A stretch of DNA of 64,000 nucleotides. It comes from Mesolinea sp040772305. GTDB taxonomy: Bacteria; Chloroflexota; Anaerolineae; Anaerolineales; Anaerolineaceae. This document shows, piece by piece, positions 45,535 through 54,174 of this stretch (position 1 is its first letter; each line of letters starts with the position of its first letter). The stretch is taken from the NCBI GenBank assembly GCA_040772305.1, contig JAXGYK010000001.1, positions 62,001 to 126,000 on the forward strand, read 5' to 3'. The notes under the pieces were generated by a model. The model had not been told where the DNA came from. It made no database searches and saw only the letters and a program-made list of their open reading frames with translations. Both the position numbers and the translations under genes were made by a program.

Positions 45535-46509
45535 ATGCCTCTTACCTTCGATCTGCCATTTGAGCAACTGCAAGATTACATGGGTATTAACCCCAAGCCA
45601 GCCGACTTTGACCACTTTTGGGAGGCCAGTTTAGCAGAGATGCGGGCTATTCGTCCGGAAATAGAGCTAGTGCCTGCTGCATTCCAAGCCCCCGGCAGTG
45701 ACTGCTTCCACCTGTATTTCAATGGAACCCAAGGCGCAAGAGTGCACGCAAAGCTGCTTAAACCAGCAAATATCAAGAAAAGCGGCCCCGCACTTTTGAT
45801 GTTTCATGGGTATGCAGAAGATTCGGGAGATTGGGTGGAAAAGTTGCCCTATGTGGCCCAAGGGTTTACCGTAGCAGCGCTCGACTGCCGCGGTCAGGCA
45901 GGTTTGTCTGAGGATGCAGGTGGTGTCAGCGGCAATACCCTGCACGGTCAGATCATCCGCGGGCTTGCAGATGCAGTGAACGGCAAGCCGGAAAAACTGC
46001 TTTACCGGCAGATTTTCCTCGATACAGCCCAATTGGCAGGCATCCTTATGGATATGCCCGAGGTAGATCCTGCCCGGGTAGGGGCAATGGGTTGGAGTCA
46101 AGGAGGAGCTTTAAGCATCGCGTGTGCAGCTCTGGAACCCCGGATTAAGCGCCTTGCGCCCATGTATCCCTTCCTTAGTGACTACCAACGCGTCTGGGAA
46201 ATGGACTACGCAATCCAAGCCTATAAAGAGCTGCAGGAATACTTCCGCAACTTTGATCCGCGCCACCAAAAAGAAGAACAAATCTTTACGGCCTTAGGCT
46301 ATATTGACGTTCAAAACCTGGCCCAGCGCGTAAAAGGTGAGGTGCTTTGGGGTATGGGGCTCATGGACACCATCTGCCCTCCCTCCACACAGTTCGCTAC
46401 CTACAACAAGTTAACAGCACCCAAACGCTTACAAATCTACCCGGATTTTGGGCATGAAAGCCTGCCGGGCTTTGCCGACATGCGCTTCGAGTTTTTTATG
46501 GGCTTATAG
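45535..46509 (+). CDS. CE7-family acetyl esterase (cephalosporin-C deacetylase/acetyl xylan esterase-like)
   Basis: The start at 45535 has an AAAGGAA site and gives 324 residues, the standard CE7 length. The alpha/beta-hydrolase features are DCRGQAG (RGQ motif), GWSQGGA with the nucleophile Ser near residue 190, Asp in GLMDTICPPST, and His in DFGHESLP. CE7 enzymes remove acetyl groups from sugars, cephalosporin C or small esters. Its link to the heterocycle genes is unclear; 218 bases separate it from the amidohydrolase, in which I see no strong signal. Confidence 0.9.
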   Translation: MPLTFDLPFEQLQDYMGINPKPADFDHFWEASLAEMRAIRPEIELVPAAFQAPGSDCFHLYFNGTQGARVHAKLLKPANIKKSGPALLMFHGYAEDSGDWVEKLPYVAQGFTVAALDCRGQAGLSEDAGGVSGNTLHGQIIRGLADAVNGKPEKLLYRQIFLDTAQLAGILMDMPEVDPARVGAMGWSQGGALSIACAALEPRIKRLAPMYPFLSDYQRVWEMDYAIQAYKELQEYFRNFDPRHQKEEQIFTALGYIDVQNLAQRVKGEVLWGMGLMDTICPPSTQFATYNKLTAPKRLQIYPDFGHESLPGFADMRFEFFMGL

Positions 46510-46616
46510 GCTTTTGCACAGCCGCATCAAGCTCAGAACCGTTAATAAAATAAGCTTGAACCCCAGTCTTGACTAAAGATGTTCTGGTCAATACCCAATC
46601 AGGAAGCGAGGATAAA

Positions 46617-47960
46617 ATGAGCCTTTTTGATCAAAACCGCTTGGACAACCGTACCTTCAAATTGGATATCGAACGTATGCGCCGCGGTTGGTATGCCGAT
46701 AAATACTTTACCAACATACAAACAATCCTCGCAAAACTCTCGGATGAAGGCTACACCTATGGAGGTAATCAGCATTGCCTTCCCCCAGGCGTCAGCCCTG
46801 AGGGTGTTGCCTGTGGTGACATAGAAGTTGAAATGCAGTGGTTTACCCGCCGGCCCGGCACCACGCTTATTTGCGGTATTGATAAAGCCTTAACCATCCT
46901 AAAAGAAGCCACCGGGTATTTCAACAGTGGGAATTTTGTGAACACCTCAGGTAACCTCGAAGTCTGGGCAGTACAGGACGGTTGCAAGACTTATTACTCC
47001 GGCAACCCCCTCCTGGTCCAACCTGTTATGCGTGTCCGTGGCCGCTATCGCGACTTCGCAGTCCTCGAAACTTCAACTCTGGGTATCCTGGCGCGCTCTA
47101 GCCGGGTAGCAACCAACGTATACGAATCCCTGGTGGCAGCCAAAGGCAAACAGATGCTCTTCTTCCCTGCTCGTTTCGATATCGACGAAGTCCAGGCAGC
47201 TGATGGTTATGCCTATCAGATCGCCATCCAGCGGTACAACCTGGATTTTGGATCTACAATTGGCCCCTTCGTCTCTACTGATGCCCAGGGGGATTGGTGG
47301 AATGGTACCGGCGGAGGAACCATTTCCCACTCCGCAATCGCTTCTTTCCTCGGCGACAGCTCAGAAATTATGCTTCAGTTTGCCCGTCTCCTTCCCGTCG
47401 AAGTCCCCCGCATTGCCCTGGTAGACTTTAACAACGATTGCGCAGGAACCAGTATCGCAGTTGCCAAAGCAATGTTTAAGGAATATATCAAGCTCTGGGA
47501 GCAAGGAGCGCATGCAGAAGCACAGCGTTTCCGGCTGGACGGTGTGCGTTTGGATACCAGCAAATCAATACGCGATGTTTCTATCGAACCGCTGGGTGAT
47601 CCTGCCCTGGATCTTGGCGTAAACCCCCGCCTGGTATTTAACGTGCGTAAGGCTCTGGATCATTGCGCCGAATCATGGGATCTGCCCGTGGGCCAGTTGC
47701 CAGCTGCCAGGGAATTCTGCCGTAAAGTTCGCATTGTAGTATCCGGAGGCTTCAACCCGGAAAAGATCATGCGTTTCGAAGAACTCAAAGTGCCTGTAGA
47801 TACCTATGCCGTTGGTTCTTATTTCTTCGACAATCACGGACCCACAAACACAGATTTTACTGCCGATGTCGTGCGCATCAAAGTGCACGATAATTGGGTC
47901 GATATGTCTAAGCTTGGGCGCCATGCAACGGATAACCCTGAGTTGCAAAGGGTCTGGTGA
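46617..47960 (+). CDS. Nicotinate phosphoribosyltransferase-like protein
   Basis: The start is taken as the ATG at 46617 with a GAGG site, giving 447 residues. The NAPRTase fold is indicated by VLETSTLGILARSSRVAT, the basic/acidic FFPARFDIDEVQAADGYAYQ segment, the GTGGGTISHSAIASF loop with its His, RLDGVRLDTS, and the C-terminal VSGGFNPEKI and VGSYF. NAPRTase joins nicotinate (or quinolinate in QPRTase) to PRPP in NAD synthesis. The sequence departs from the best-known types, so another base cannot be ruled out. It is the last gene in the plus-strand run and may be separate from it. Confidence 0.78.
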   Translation: MSLFDQNRLDNRTFKLDIERMRRGWYADKYFTNIQTILAKLSDEGYTYGGNQHCLPPGVSPEGVACGDIEVEMQWFTRRPGTTLICGIDKALTILKEATGYFNSGNFVNTSGNLEVWAVQDGCKTYYSGNPLLVQPVMRVRGRYRDFAVLETSTLGILARSSRVATNVYESLVAAKGKQMLFFPARFDIDEVQAADGYAYQIAIQRYNLDFGSTIGPFVSTDAQGDWWNGTGGGTISHSAIASFLGDSSEIMLQFARLLPVEVPRIALVDFNNDCAGTSIAVAKAMFKEYIKLWEQGAHAEAQRFRLDGVRLDTSKSIRDVSIEPLGDPALDLGVNPRLVFNVRKALDHCAESWDLPVGQLPAAREFCRKVRIVVSGGFNPEKIMRFEELKVPVDTYAVGSYFFDNHGPTNTDFTADVVRIKVHDNWVDMSKLGRHATDNPELQRVW

Positions 47961-47994
47961 GCCCTATGTATTCTTAATCAGGCTCCAGAAGCTC

Positions 47995-48954
47995 CTAATT
48001 TTCACAATCCGGATCTTTCGTCCTTAAGGCCCCCTGGCTTGTACCTTCCTTCAGTCCTACGCTATCTGTAGCCGATAGGTAGGCCCCTGCCAGCATGATC
48101 AGAAAAGCGGCCAAAAAAAGAATACTTAATGGCGTGCGGAATATCGCGAAAGAAAGGATCACGCCAATAAAAGGTGCGGCAGCATAAAAGGCACTGGTCT
48201 TAGCAGCACCCAAATCCCGTTGCGCACGCACATAGAAGTAAATGCTCAGCCCATAAGCCACAAAACCTAATACCAGCGCCATGCCTATTTTTAACCAGTT
48301 ATTGCTCAACTCCCCCAGCCAAACCGCAATCCAAAAAGATCCCAGCCCGGAACCAAACCCCTTTACCACAACAACTTGCAGCGGGTCTTTCACAGAAAGT
48401 TCCCTGGTTAGGTTGTTCTCAATTCCCCAACAAATGCTGGCCCCCAGCACCAGCAGTGAACCAACCGAAAACAAGAAAGCATTGCCCCCGCTTTCAAAAC
48501 TGAGTATGACACTCGCCGTTGTAACCAGAACAATCGCTATCCCTAAACGCCGCGAGATAGCTTCCTTAAAAAACAACATCGCTATCAGGCTTGTCGCAAC
48601 AATCTCAAAATTATTCAGCAGCGAGGCATTTGCAGCTGTCGTTCGCTCAAGTCCCAAAAGCAGTAAAATAGGAGCGGCAACATCCAGGAGAATCATCCCA
48701 AGCACCGCTGGCAGATCGTTCCTGTTCAGTGGAGCATTCCGCGAGCGTTGATCTTGCCTTGGTAATCGTTCAAGGATAAGGCTAAGTATTCCCATTCCCA
48801 ATCCGGCACCAATATAAAGCAGTGCAGCCATAAAAACAGGGCTAATCCCTGCCAGCAGCAGCTTCGCAAAGGGTGCTGAAAGTGCATACAGCACAGCCGC
48901 TAAAACCGCCATGAGTACCGCACGTTTGTGCCTGGAGGCGTTAAACTGGTCCAA
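47995..48954 (-). CDS. EamA/DMT-superfamily transporter
   Basis: The 319-residue protein has about ten membrane helices in two EamA repeats, beginning LMAVLAAVLYALSAPFAKLLL. The second repeat starts near residue 160 (GSLLVLGASICWGIENNL). Such proteins export amino acids, nucleosides or other metabolites. It converges with the NAPRTase-like gene, 34 bases away. The C-terminal 25 residues are polar and cytoplasmic. Its substrate is unknown. Confidence 0.9.
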   Translation of the reverse strand: MDQFNASRHKRAVLMAVLAAVLYALSAPFAKLLLAGISPVFMAALLYIGAGLGMGILSLILERLPRQDQRSRNAPLNRNDLPAVLGMILLDVAAPILLLLGLERTTAANASLLNNFEIVATSLIAMLFFKEAISRRLGIAIVLVTTASVILSFESGGNAFLFSVGSLLVLGASICWGIENNLTRELSVKDPLQVVVVKGFGSGLGSFWIAVWLGELSNNWLKIGMALVLGFVAYGLSIYFYVRAQRDLGAAKTSAFYAAAPFIGVILSFAIFRTPLSILFLAAFLIMLAGAYLSATDSVGLKEGTSQGALRTKDPDCEN

Positions 48955-49037
48955 AAAACTCCTATATCTGGGGAACTCTGCTTAAAATTCATAAGGGCAA
49001 GCACAAGGCTCACCCTTATATCCTAAATCTGTATGCC

Positions 49038-49799
49038 TCAGGCAGCTGCTTTAACAATCGCAGCAAACGAAGCCGGCTTAAGGCTCGCCCCACCGATCAA
49101 TCCCCCATCAATGTCCGATTGGGCCAGAAGCTCGGCGGCATTTTTCTCGTTCATTGAGCCGCCATAAAGAATGCGCATCCCATTGCCAACTTCTTCCCCA
49201 AAAAGTTCCCGCAAAACGGGCCGCACGATATCGCGATGCACCTCATTCGCACCTTCCGGTGTTGCTGCCAGCCCAGTACCAATCGCCCACACAGGCTCAT
49301 ACGCAACAATAATACTCTTTGCCGCTTCACTGTCCAAATCAGCCAACCCTGCCCGTGTTTGGCCGGCAACCACATCGGCTGTCTTTCCTGCCTGGTTCTC
49401 ATCCAGCGTTTCACCCACACAGACAATGGCTTTCAAGCCTGCTGCCAAGGCTGCCTTGACCTTCTTATTCACGGTCTCATCCGTCTCACCAAACATCGCC
49501 CGGCGTTCGGAGTGTCCAATAATCACATGGCTGCAATAGGCCTTCAACATTCCTGCCGAAACTTCCCCCGTATATGCCCCGGAGGCTTCCCAGTGCAGGT
49601 TTTGGGCACCCAAGGCCACCTTTGACCCCTTCAAAGCTTCCTTGGCCGCTGCCAGGTCAACAAAAGGCGGACAAACCAAAACTTCCGGTCCATCTGCTAC
49701 ATCAATTTCATTCAAAATACCGGCAATCAACTCTTTTGCCTCTTCGGCGTCCTTATTCATTTTCCAGTTTCCGGCAATCAGTTTGGTGCGTGGCATCAT
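49038..49799 (-). CDS. tpiA: Triosephosphate isomerase
   Basis: The 253-residue protein has all canonical residues: Lys in GNWKMN, His in IGHSERR, Glu in VAYEPVWAIGTG, and intact phosphate loops YGGSMN and GGLIGGASL. It interconverts dihydroxyacetone phosphate and glyceraldehyde 3-phosphate in glycolysis. Two adjacent ATGs (49799 and 49796) share one AGGTG site, and either may start. It lies downstream of pgk and gap with the Ig-domain lipoproteins between. It serves as a reference against which the divergent TIM homologue at 11217 can be judged. Confidence 0.96.
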   Translation of the reverse strand: MMPRTKLIAGNWKMNKDAEEAKELIAGILNEIDVADGPEVLVCPPFVDLAAAKEALKGSKVALGAQNLHWEASGAYTGEVSAGMLKAYCSHVIIGHSERRAMFGETDETVNKKVKAALAAGLKAIVCVGETLDENQAGKTADVVAGQTRAGLADLDSEAAKSIIVAYEPVWAIGTGLAATPEGANEVHRDIVRPVLRELFGEEVGNGMRILYGGSMNEKNAAELLAQSDIDGGLIGGASLKPASFAAIVKAAA

Positions 49800-49883
49800 T
49801 TTTCACCTCATAAGTTTTTTAGCGATTCTATCACCTCCAACTGTCCTCTATCAACTGTCCTCTATCAAATGAACTTGAATCAA

Positions 49884-49911
49884 AAATGCCGGCAACAGGT
49901 TGCCGGCATTT
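49884..49911 (-). terminator. Intrinsic terminator after the Ig-domain lipoprotein gene
   Basis: Twelve-base perfect arms (49884-49895 and 49900-49911) with a four-base loop are followed by a T-run on the minus strand. It begins 16 bases after the stop at 49927, so it ends that message before tpiA. Confidence 0.85.
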
Positions 49912-49926
49912 CGAATAGATTTGGAT

Positions 49927-51147
49927 TTAAGGTCTGTATATAGCGGGGTTCAGCCATAAAGCGCGCATATCAACAGTACTGCTACCATTGCGCGCAGCCA
50001 GAATAAACTGCACGGTTTGTCCAGCCAAACTGGATAGATCTACATTTACCGATTGCATATGGCCATCCATCTTTTGATCCCATAATTGAATATTGGTCAT
50101 CGTGCCGCTACTGCCAATACGATAATTCAAACCCATATCCACATCGCAATTATTGGCGCCACCTTCGCACATAATCGTTGCCTTAAAATGGTCCCCAGCC
50201 TTAACCGTGAAGTCGGGATAGATTCCTATAATGTAGATACTCCCGCTATTGTTTGGCACGGTGAGCAAACCTGGCTCGTTTTCAATACCGCCATCCTCAC
50301 GGGTAGGATTAGCCAATACTTTCACATAGCCAGTACTTGCGTTCGCATTCTTGCTGGGACAAGCCAGCTGACCGGCACCAGTTGACCAACTCGCCTCGCA
50401 AGCGCGGCTGGTAAAGCTAAGCACTTGCCCGCCAGCGCTTGGCGCGCTACCACTAACTTTGATTTTCACCCAGAAAGGATCTTTTTGATTGCGGGTTCCA
50501 AAGCGTACACCATCTTCATTAACCATTTTCCAATTGCCTGTGTACTCGCCAGGAGCAATAGGGGCAACCATATCTACACTGATGTCCACGGTTTCACCAG
50601 GTTTCACAGCTTTGGGAATGTCGATAATATCCGGCGCACCCAACTGGTCCCCGGAATCAAAGGCTACATCATAGTATTTTGTCCATGTACACGAACCAAT
50701 ATTCTTGATACGCCAGGTCTTGGTGAAGGGCGTTCCAGGTGCATAGGTGGTGCCATCAGGCACAGACACATCAGCTATAAACTGTACCCAGTTGCAGGGG
50801 ACAGCGGTTGGTTTTACCGGCACAGGAATAGGAGTGGCAGGAGCAGGCACTACTTTGGTTACAACCACAACCTGAGTCTCTGCCGGAGCCTGGGTTGGTG
50901 CAAGCGATGGTGTTGCCGAAGGCTTGATCTGATTAGGATCAGCTATTGTAGGTTGCAGTGTAAGCTGGGCTATTTGCGTACTGAGGGTGTCCCGCGTAGC
51001 TTGTGCCTGCAATGTTTTAACAGCACGTTCTACATTACTTTCCTCGCTGCTTGGAGCTAGCAACATATTGCAAGCGCCCAGCACCAAAAGTACAACAAGC
51101 GCCACAATAAGCATCTGAATCCAATTTTTTTTGGGGCTATTCTTCAT
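49927..51147 (-). CDS. NBR1-Ig-like domain lipoprotein, large
   Basis: The start is the ATG at 51147 behind AAGGAG. The 406-residue product has a signal peptide with lipobox LVLGAC near residue 25, and a long Thr/Pro/Gln-rich linker to about 115. Its NBR1-type Ig-like domain has the hallmark NIGSCTW, GDQLGAP, PGETVDISV, GEYTGNWKMV and FGTR. A C-terminal beta-rich region of about 190 residues was not recognised; it may bind carbohydrate. Proteins with this domain are abundant in Chloroflexota, where the function is largely unknown. It is exposed on the outer face of the membrane. Confidence 0.85.
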   Translation of the reverse strand: MKNSPKKNWIQMLIVALVVLLVLGACNMLLAPSSEESNVERAVKTLQAQATRDTLSTQIAQLTLQPTIADPNQIKPSATPSLAPTQAPAETQVVVVTKVVPAPATPIPVPVKPTAVPCNWVQFIADVSVPDGTTYAPGTPFTKTWRIKNIGSCTWTKYYDVAFDSGDQLGAPDIIDIPKAVKPGETVDISVDMVAPIAPGEYTGNWKMVNEDGVRFGTRNQKDPFWVKIKVSGSAPSAGGQVLSFTSRACEASWSTGAGQLACPSKNANASTGYVKVLANPTREDGGIENEPGLLTVPNNSGSIYIIGIYPDFTVKAGDHFKATIMCEGGANNCDVDMGLNYRIGSSGTMTNIQLWDQKMDGHMQSVNVDLSSLAGQTVQFILAARNGSSTVDMRALWLNPAIYRP

Positions 51148-51229
51148 CGTGATCTCCTTGGACGGAAAAGATATATCCATTTCTCTATAGTATAGACGCT
51201 AAACACGTGTAGAAGTTCCCTTAATCATA

Positions 51230-51249
51230 AAACCGCCCGGAGGCGGTTT
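51230..51249 (-). terminator. Intrinsic terminator after the middle Ig-domain lipoprotein gene
   Basis: Eight-base perfect arms (AAACCGCC and complement) around a four-base loop are followed by TTTTA on the minus strand. It starts 26 bases past the stop at 51276. Confidence 0.75.
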
Positions 51250-51275
51250 ACAAGTTTTGCACTATCCGATGAAGT

Positions 51276-52001
51276 TTACTTTACAACACTAATGCGTACT
51301 GCCAAAGCATATTGGTTGTTATCGCCATAACCAAACCGGGCATTATTGGGGCCAGTGAGCACCCAGTACCCTGTATAGGTGCCTTCGGACTCAGGGGCTT
51401 TAAAATCTACACCGATCTCAACAACGTCACCAGGTTCAACAGGACCTTGAACATCCTGCACACGATGGGCACCCATCTGATCGCCGCCTGAAAGCACTAA
51501 ATCTACGCCATATACATCTGCTGCATCCCAAGTGCAGGTTCCTGTATTGCGTACCCGCCAAATTTTCTCAAATTCTTCTCCGGGTTTCATCACAGTGTCC
51601 GGTGGAATGTTTACATCACCCAAGTATTCAATCTGGAAGTAGCATTTGCCATCGCTAGCCCACACCCGGCCGCCCGTAGCTGCTCCTTGAGCGGCTGTAG
51701 GTGCTACTGCCGCAGTGGAGGCAAGTTCTGCCGGAACAGCCGTAGGAGCTGGCGCACAGGTTGGGCAGATCATAGGTGTAGCTGTGGGTTCAGGGATAGC
51801 CGTAGGTACGCTTAATTCAGTTACCCGAGCGACCAAAGTACTCACCGAAACCTGGGTAGCACGGGCTGCCTGCGTATTGGCTACCTGTTGTTGCATTTCC
51901 TCTGCCGAGGGCGTTGCAGGCGCAGCGGGCCGGCAAGCGGCTAAAGCCAAAGCTGCAATAATAACGACCGTAAAAACGATCAAGCTATTTTTCGATTTCA
52001 T
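51276..52001 (-). CDS. NBR1-Ig-like domain lipoprotein
   Basis: The start at 52001 has an AGGAGA site; a frame opening at 52091 would overlap the next gene and lacks support. The 241-residue lipoprotein has lipobox LALAAC near residue 23, a linker with a coiled AQ/Thr-rich stretch and a CPTCAP patch, and a C-terminal NBR1-type Ig-like domain (NTGTCTW, GDQMGAH, PGDVVEIGV, GTYTGYWVL). A Cys pair in the domain (KCYF and TCTW) may form a disulfide. It is a paralogue of the genes on both sides. Confidence 0.85.
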   Translation of the reverse strand: MKSKNSLIVFTVVIIAALALAACRPAAPATPSAEEMQQQVANTQAARATQVSVSTLVARVTELSVPTAIPEPTATPMICPTCAPAPTAVPAELASTAAVAPTAAQGAATGGRVWASDGKCYFQIEYLGDVNIPPDTVMKPGEEFEKIWRVRNTGTCTWDAADVYGVDLVLSGGDQMGAHRVQDVQGPVEPGDVVEIGVDFKAPESEGTYTGYWVLTGPNNARFGYGDNNQYALAVRISVVK

Positions 52002-52074
52002 CTTGTTCTCCTGACATTTTCTTGCAGTATACCTATGCGATTTTATCATGCTTTTACAAACGCCTGTTTGGCTC

Positions 52075-52776
52075 TTATTCCTTAACTTCAACGGTAATCA
52101 CCACAGCACTGGCTGCATTATTCCCAATTCCAAAACTGCGTCCGTCTGAGCTAAAGATCATCCAATTACTTTTATAAACCCCTGGCTTAGTAAAACCATC
52201 AAAAACCTGGCTCACATCAATAAAGCCTCCGGGCTCAACATAAAATGGCAAGTCAATCACTTTGATTCCAAAATCATCCCCGCTTACCCAGCGTAAATCA
52301 AAGTCACTATCCCAAGGACAAGTGCCAATATTTTGAAATTGCCACTTTTTGGTAAAGTCTGTATCCGGGCGAACTACATCCAAAGGAGAATCGCTGCTAA
52401 GCTTGGCATGCAAACACAAATTCACAGGCACTTTGGTGGCTGTGGGAGCTGCTGGTGCCACAGGCTGAACCGGTTGGGCTGGTTGTATAACCGCTGCGGG
52501 TGCCTGTGTGGGCAGTATTGGCAGTGTAGCTGTAGGAGGTGGTGGTAAGGTAGGCTGGAGAGTGAAGGTGGCTGTAGGTTGTGCTGCAGCAGTCATCTGG
52601 ATCGAGAAGCTAACCGCAGCATCCAAAGTGGCTTGGGCTTGCAGCGTTGCTGCTACACTGGTTGAAAGGTAATCTGATATTGGCGTAGGCGTACTTGCTG
52701 GCTGACATGCAGCAAGTAGTAGCAACGAAGAAACTGTTACCAGAACAGCAGTCTTCCAAATCTCTTGTTTTTGCAT
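52075..52776 (-). CDS. NBR1-Ig-like domain lipoprotein, small
   Basis: The 233-residue lipoprotein starts at an ATG with AAGGAG. It has lipobox LLLLAAC near residue 20, a Thr/Pro-rich linker to about 118, and one NBR1-type Ig-like domain (NIGTCPW, GDDFGIK, PGGFIDVSQ, GVYKSNWMI, FGIG). It is the third of the tandem lipoproteins. The 143 bases to pgk hold a terminator, so this gene has its own promoter; none was fixed. Confidence 0.85.
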   Translation of the reverse strand: MQKQEIWKTAVLVTVSSLLLLAACQPASTPTPISDYLSTSVAATLQAQATLDAAVSFSIQMTAAAQPTATFTLQPTLPPPPTATLPILPTQAPAAVIQPAQPVQPVAPAAPTATKVPVNLCLHAKLSSDSPLDVVRPDTDFTKKWQFQNIGTCPWDSDFDLRWVSGDDFGIKVIDLPFYVEPGGFIDVSQVFDGFTKPGVYKSNWMIFSSDGRSFGIGNNAASAVVITVEVKE

Positions 52777-52869
52777 AGCTTTCTCCTTATTTCGCTCATA
52801 TTACCCCTATGCCGGCAGGTCGTCAAATCATGAAAGATAGCTATTTGTTTAGCAACTATAAAGAACTAT

Positions 52870-52900
52870 AAAAAAACCGGACGCAAAACCGCATCCGGCT
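52870..52900 (-). terminator. Intrinsic terminator of the gap-pgk unit
   Basis: A nine-pair stem (52877-52899, CCGGATGC with its near-complement) around a short loop is followed on the minus strand by seven T residues. It begins 20 bases after the pgk stop. Confidence 0.88.
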
Positions 52901-52919
52901 TGAAGCATTCGTATTCTTC

Positions 52920-54098
52920 TTAGGCTTTGTCCGCCAACACAGCTAAGCCGGGCAGTTCCAGCCCCTCAAGCATCTCCAAGGAAGCTCCACCCCCCGTAGA
53001 GATGTGAGTAATCTTGTCTGCAAGTCCGCTTTGGTTGATTGCACTCACGGAATCACCACCGCCAATTACAGAGATGGCCTTACTCTCGGCAACAACCTTT
53101 GCTATGGCAAAAGTGCCCTTTGCAAAGCTGGGCATTTCAAAAACTCCCATGGGGCCGTTCCAAACAATTGTTCCCGCCTTTTCGATTTCTTCCGCAAAGG
53201 CAGCAACTGTTTCAGGCCCTATATCTAATGCGCGCCAACCAGAAGGAAGATTCCCCAGACCAACTACTTTTTGTTCAGCAGTGTCTTCAAATGCATCGGC
53301 GATAACCAAATCAACCGGTAAAAGCAGTTTCCCGCTGCCTTTTGTGATCAAATCCCGGGCTTGGTCTAATGCATCTTTTTCGACGAGCGAATCGGCCATC
53401 TCATATCCCTGGGCAGCCAGGAAAGTATTTGCCATTCCACCACCAATCAGGATTTTATCGGCCTTTTTAAGAAGATTTTCGATCACGCCAATCTTGTCGC
53501 TCACTTTTGCTCCGCCTAAAATTGCAACGAATGGCCGCTTCGGATCATCTATGGCATTTCCCAGATACTCAATCTCTTTTTGCATCAAAAAGCCTGCTGC
53601 AGCTGGGATATATTCAGCTACACCAGCGGTGCTGGCATGCGCACGATGCGCTGAACCAAAAGCGTCATTCACAAAGAGGTCTGCAAGATCCGCCAGGGCC
53701 TTGGCCATTGCAGGGTCATTCTTTTCTTCACCGGCATGAAAGCGAGTATTTTCAAGTACAAGCACTTCTCCTGTTTTGAGGTCCTTAACCGCCGCACGAG
53801 CCTGATCTCCAATGCAATCTTCTGCAAATTTTACCGGCGCTTTTAAAAGGGTACCCAAATAATCTGCAGCGGGTTTCAGGCTGTACTCTGCAACCGGACT
53901 GCCTTTAGGCCTCCCCAGGTGCGAGGCTAAAATTACAGCTGCATGATGATCCAGAAGATATTGGATCGTAGGGATTGCCGCCTGAATACGGGTATCATCC
54001 TTAATCACCCCGTCCTTCAAAGGAACGTTGAAGTCGACACGTACAAGCACTCTCTTATTACGGACGTCTAAATCGGTAATCATCTTTTTTTTGAACAT
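52920..54098 (-). CDS. pgk: Phosphoglycerate kinase
   Basis: The start at 54098 has an AGGAG site; the 392-residue product is normal length. It shows RVDFNVP near residue 20, SHLGRPKG near 60, ENTRFHAGEEKNDP near 115, GGAKVSDKIG near 195, and the nucleotide-binding GGGDSVSA near 355. It makes ATP from 1,3-bisphosphoglycerate. It follows gap by 76 bases, in the usual glycolytic order. Confidence 0.97.
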   Translation of the reverse strand: MFKKKMITDLDVRNKRVLVRVDFNVPLKDGVIKDDTRIQAAIPTIQYLLDHHAAVILASHLGRPKGSPVAEYSLKPAADYLGTLLKAPVKFAEDCIGDQARAAVKDLKTGEVLVLENTRFHAGEEKNDPAMAKALADLADLFVNDAFGSAHRAHASTAGVAEYIPAAAGFLMQKEIEYLGNAIDDPKRPFVAILGGAKVSDKIGVIENLLKKADKILIGGGMANTFLAAQGYEMADSLVEKDALDQARDLITKGSGKLLLPVDLVIADAFEDTAEQKVVGLGNLPSGWRALDIGPETVAAFAEEIEKAGTIVWNGPMGVFEMPSFAKGTFAIAKVVAESKAISVIGGGDSVSAINQSGLADKITHISTGGGASLEMLEGLELPGLAVLADKA

Positions 54099-54121
54099 AG
54101 AACTCCTATTCCTAAAGAACA

Positions 54122-54151
54122 CGCCCAGACTTCTGGTTACAGGTCTGGGCG
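54122..54151 (-). other. Stem-loop between gap and pgk
   Basis: Nine-base perfect arms (54122-54130 and 54143-54151) form a hairpin between the gap stop and the pgk start. Only a weak T-rich stretch follows on the minus strand, so partial termination or message processing that lowers pgk relative to gap is more likely than full termination. Confidence 0.6.
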
Positions 54152-54174
54152 CTAGGTTTGGTCATGCAAAAAGC

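Noticed and set aside
53014..53739. A 241-codon open frame opposite pgk.
   Set aside because: It lies antisense to a clear phosphoglycerate kinase and its composition is that of a shadow frame.
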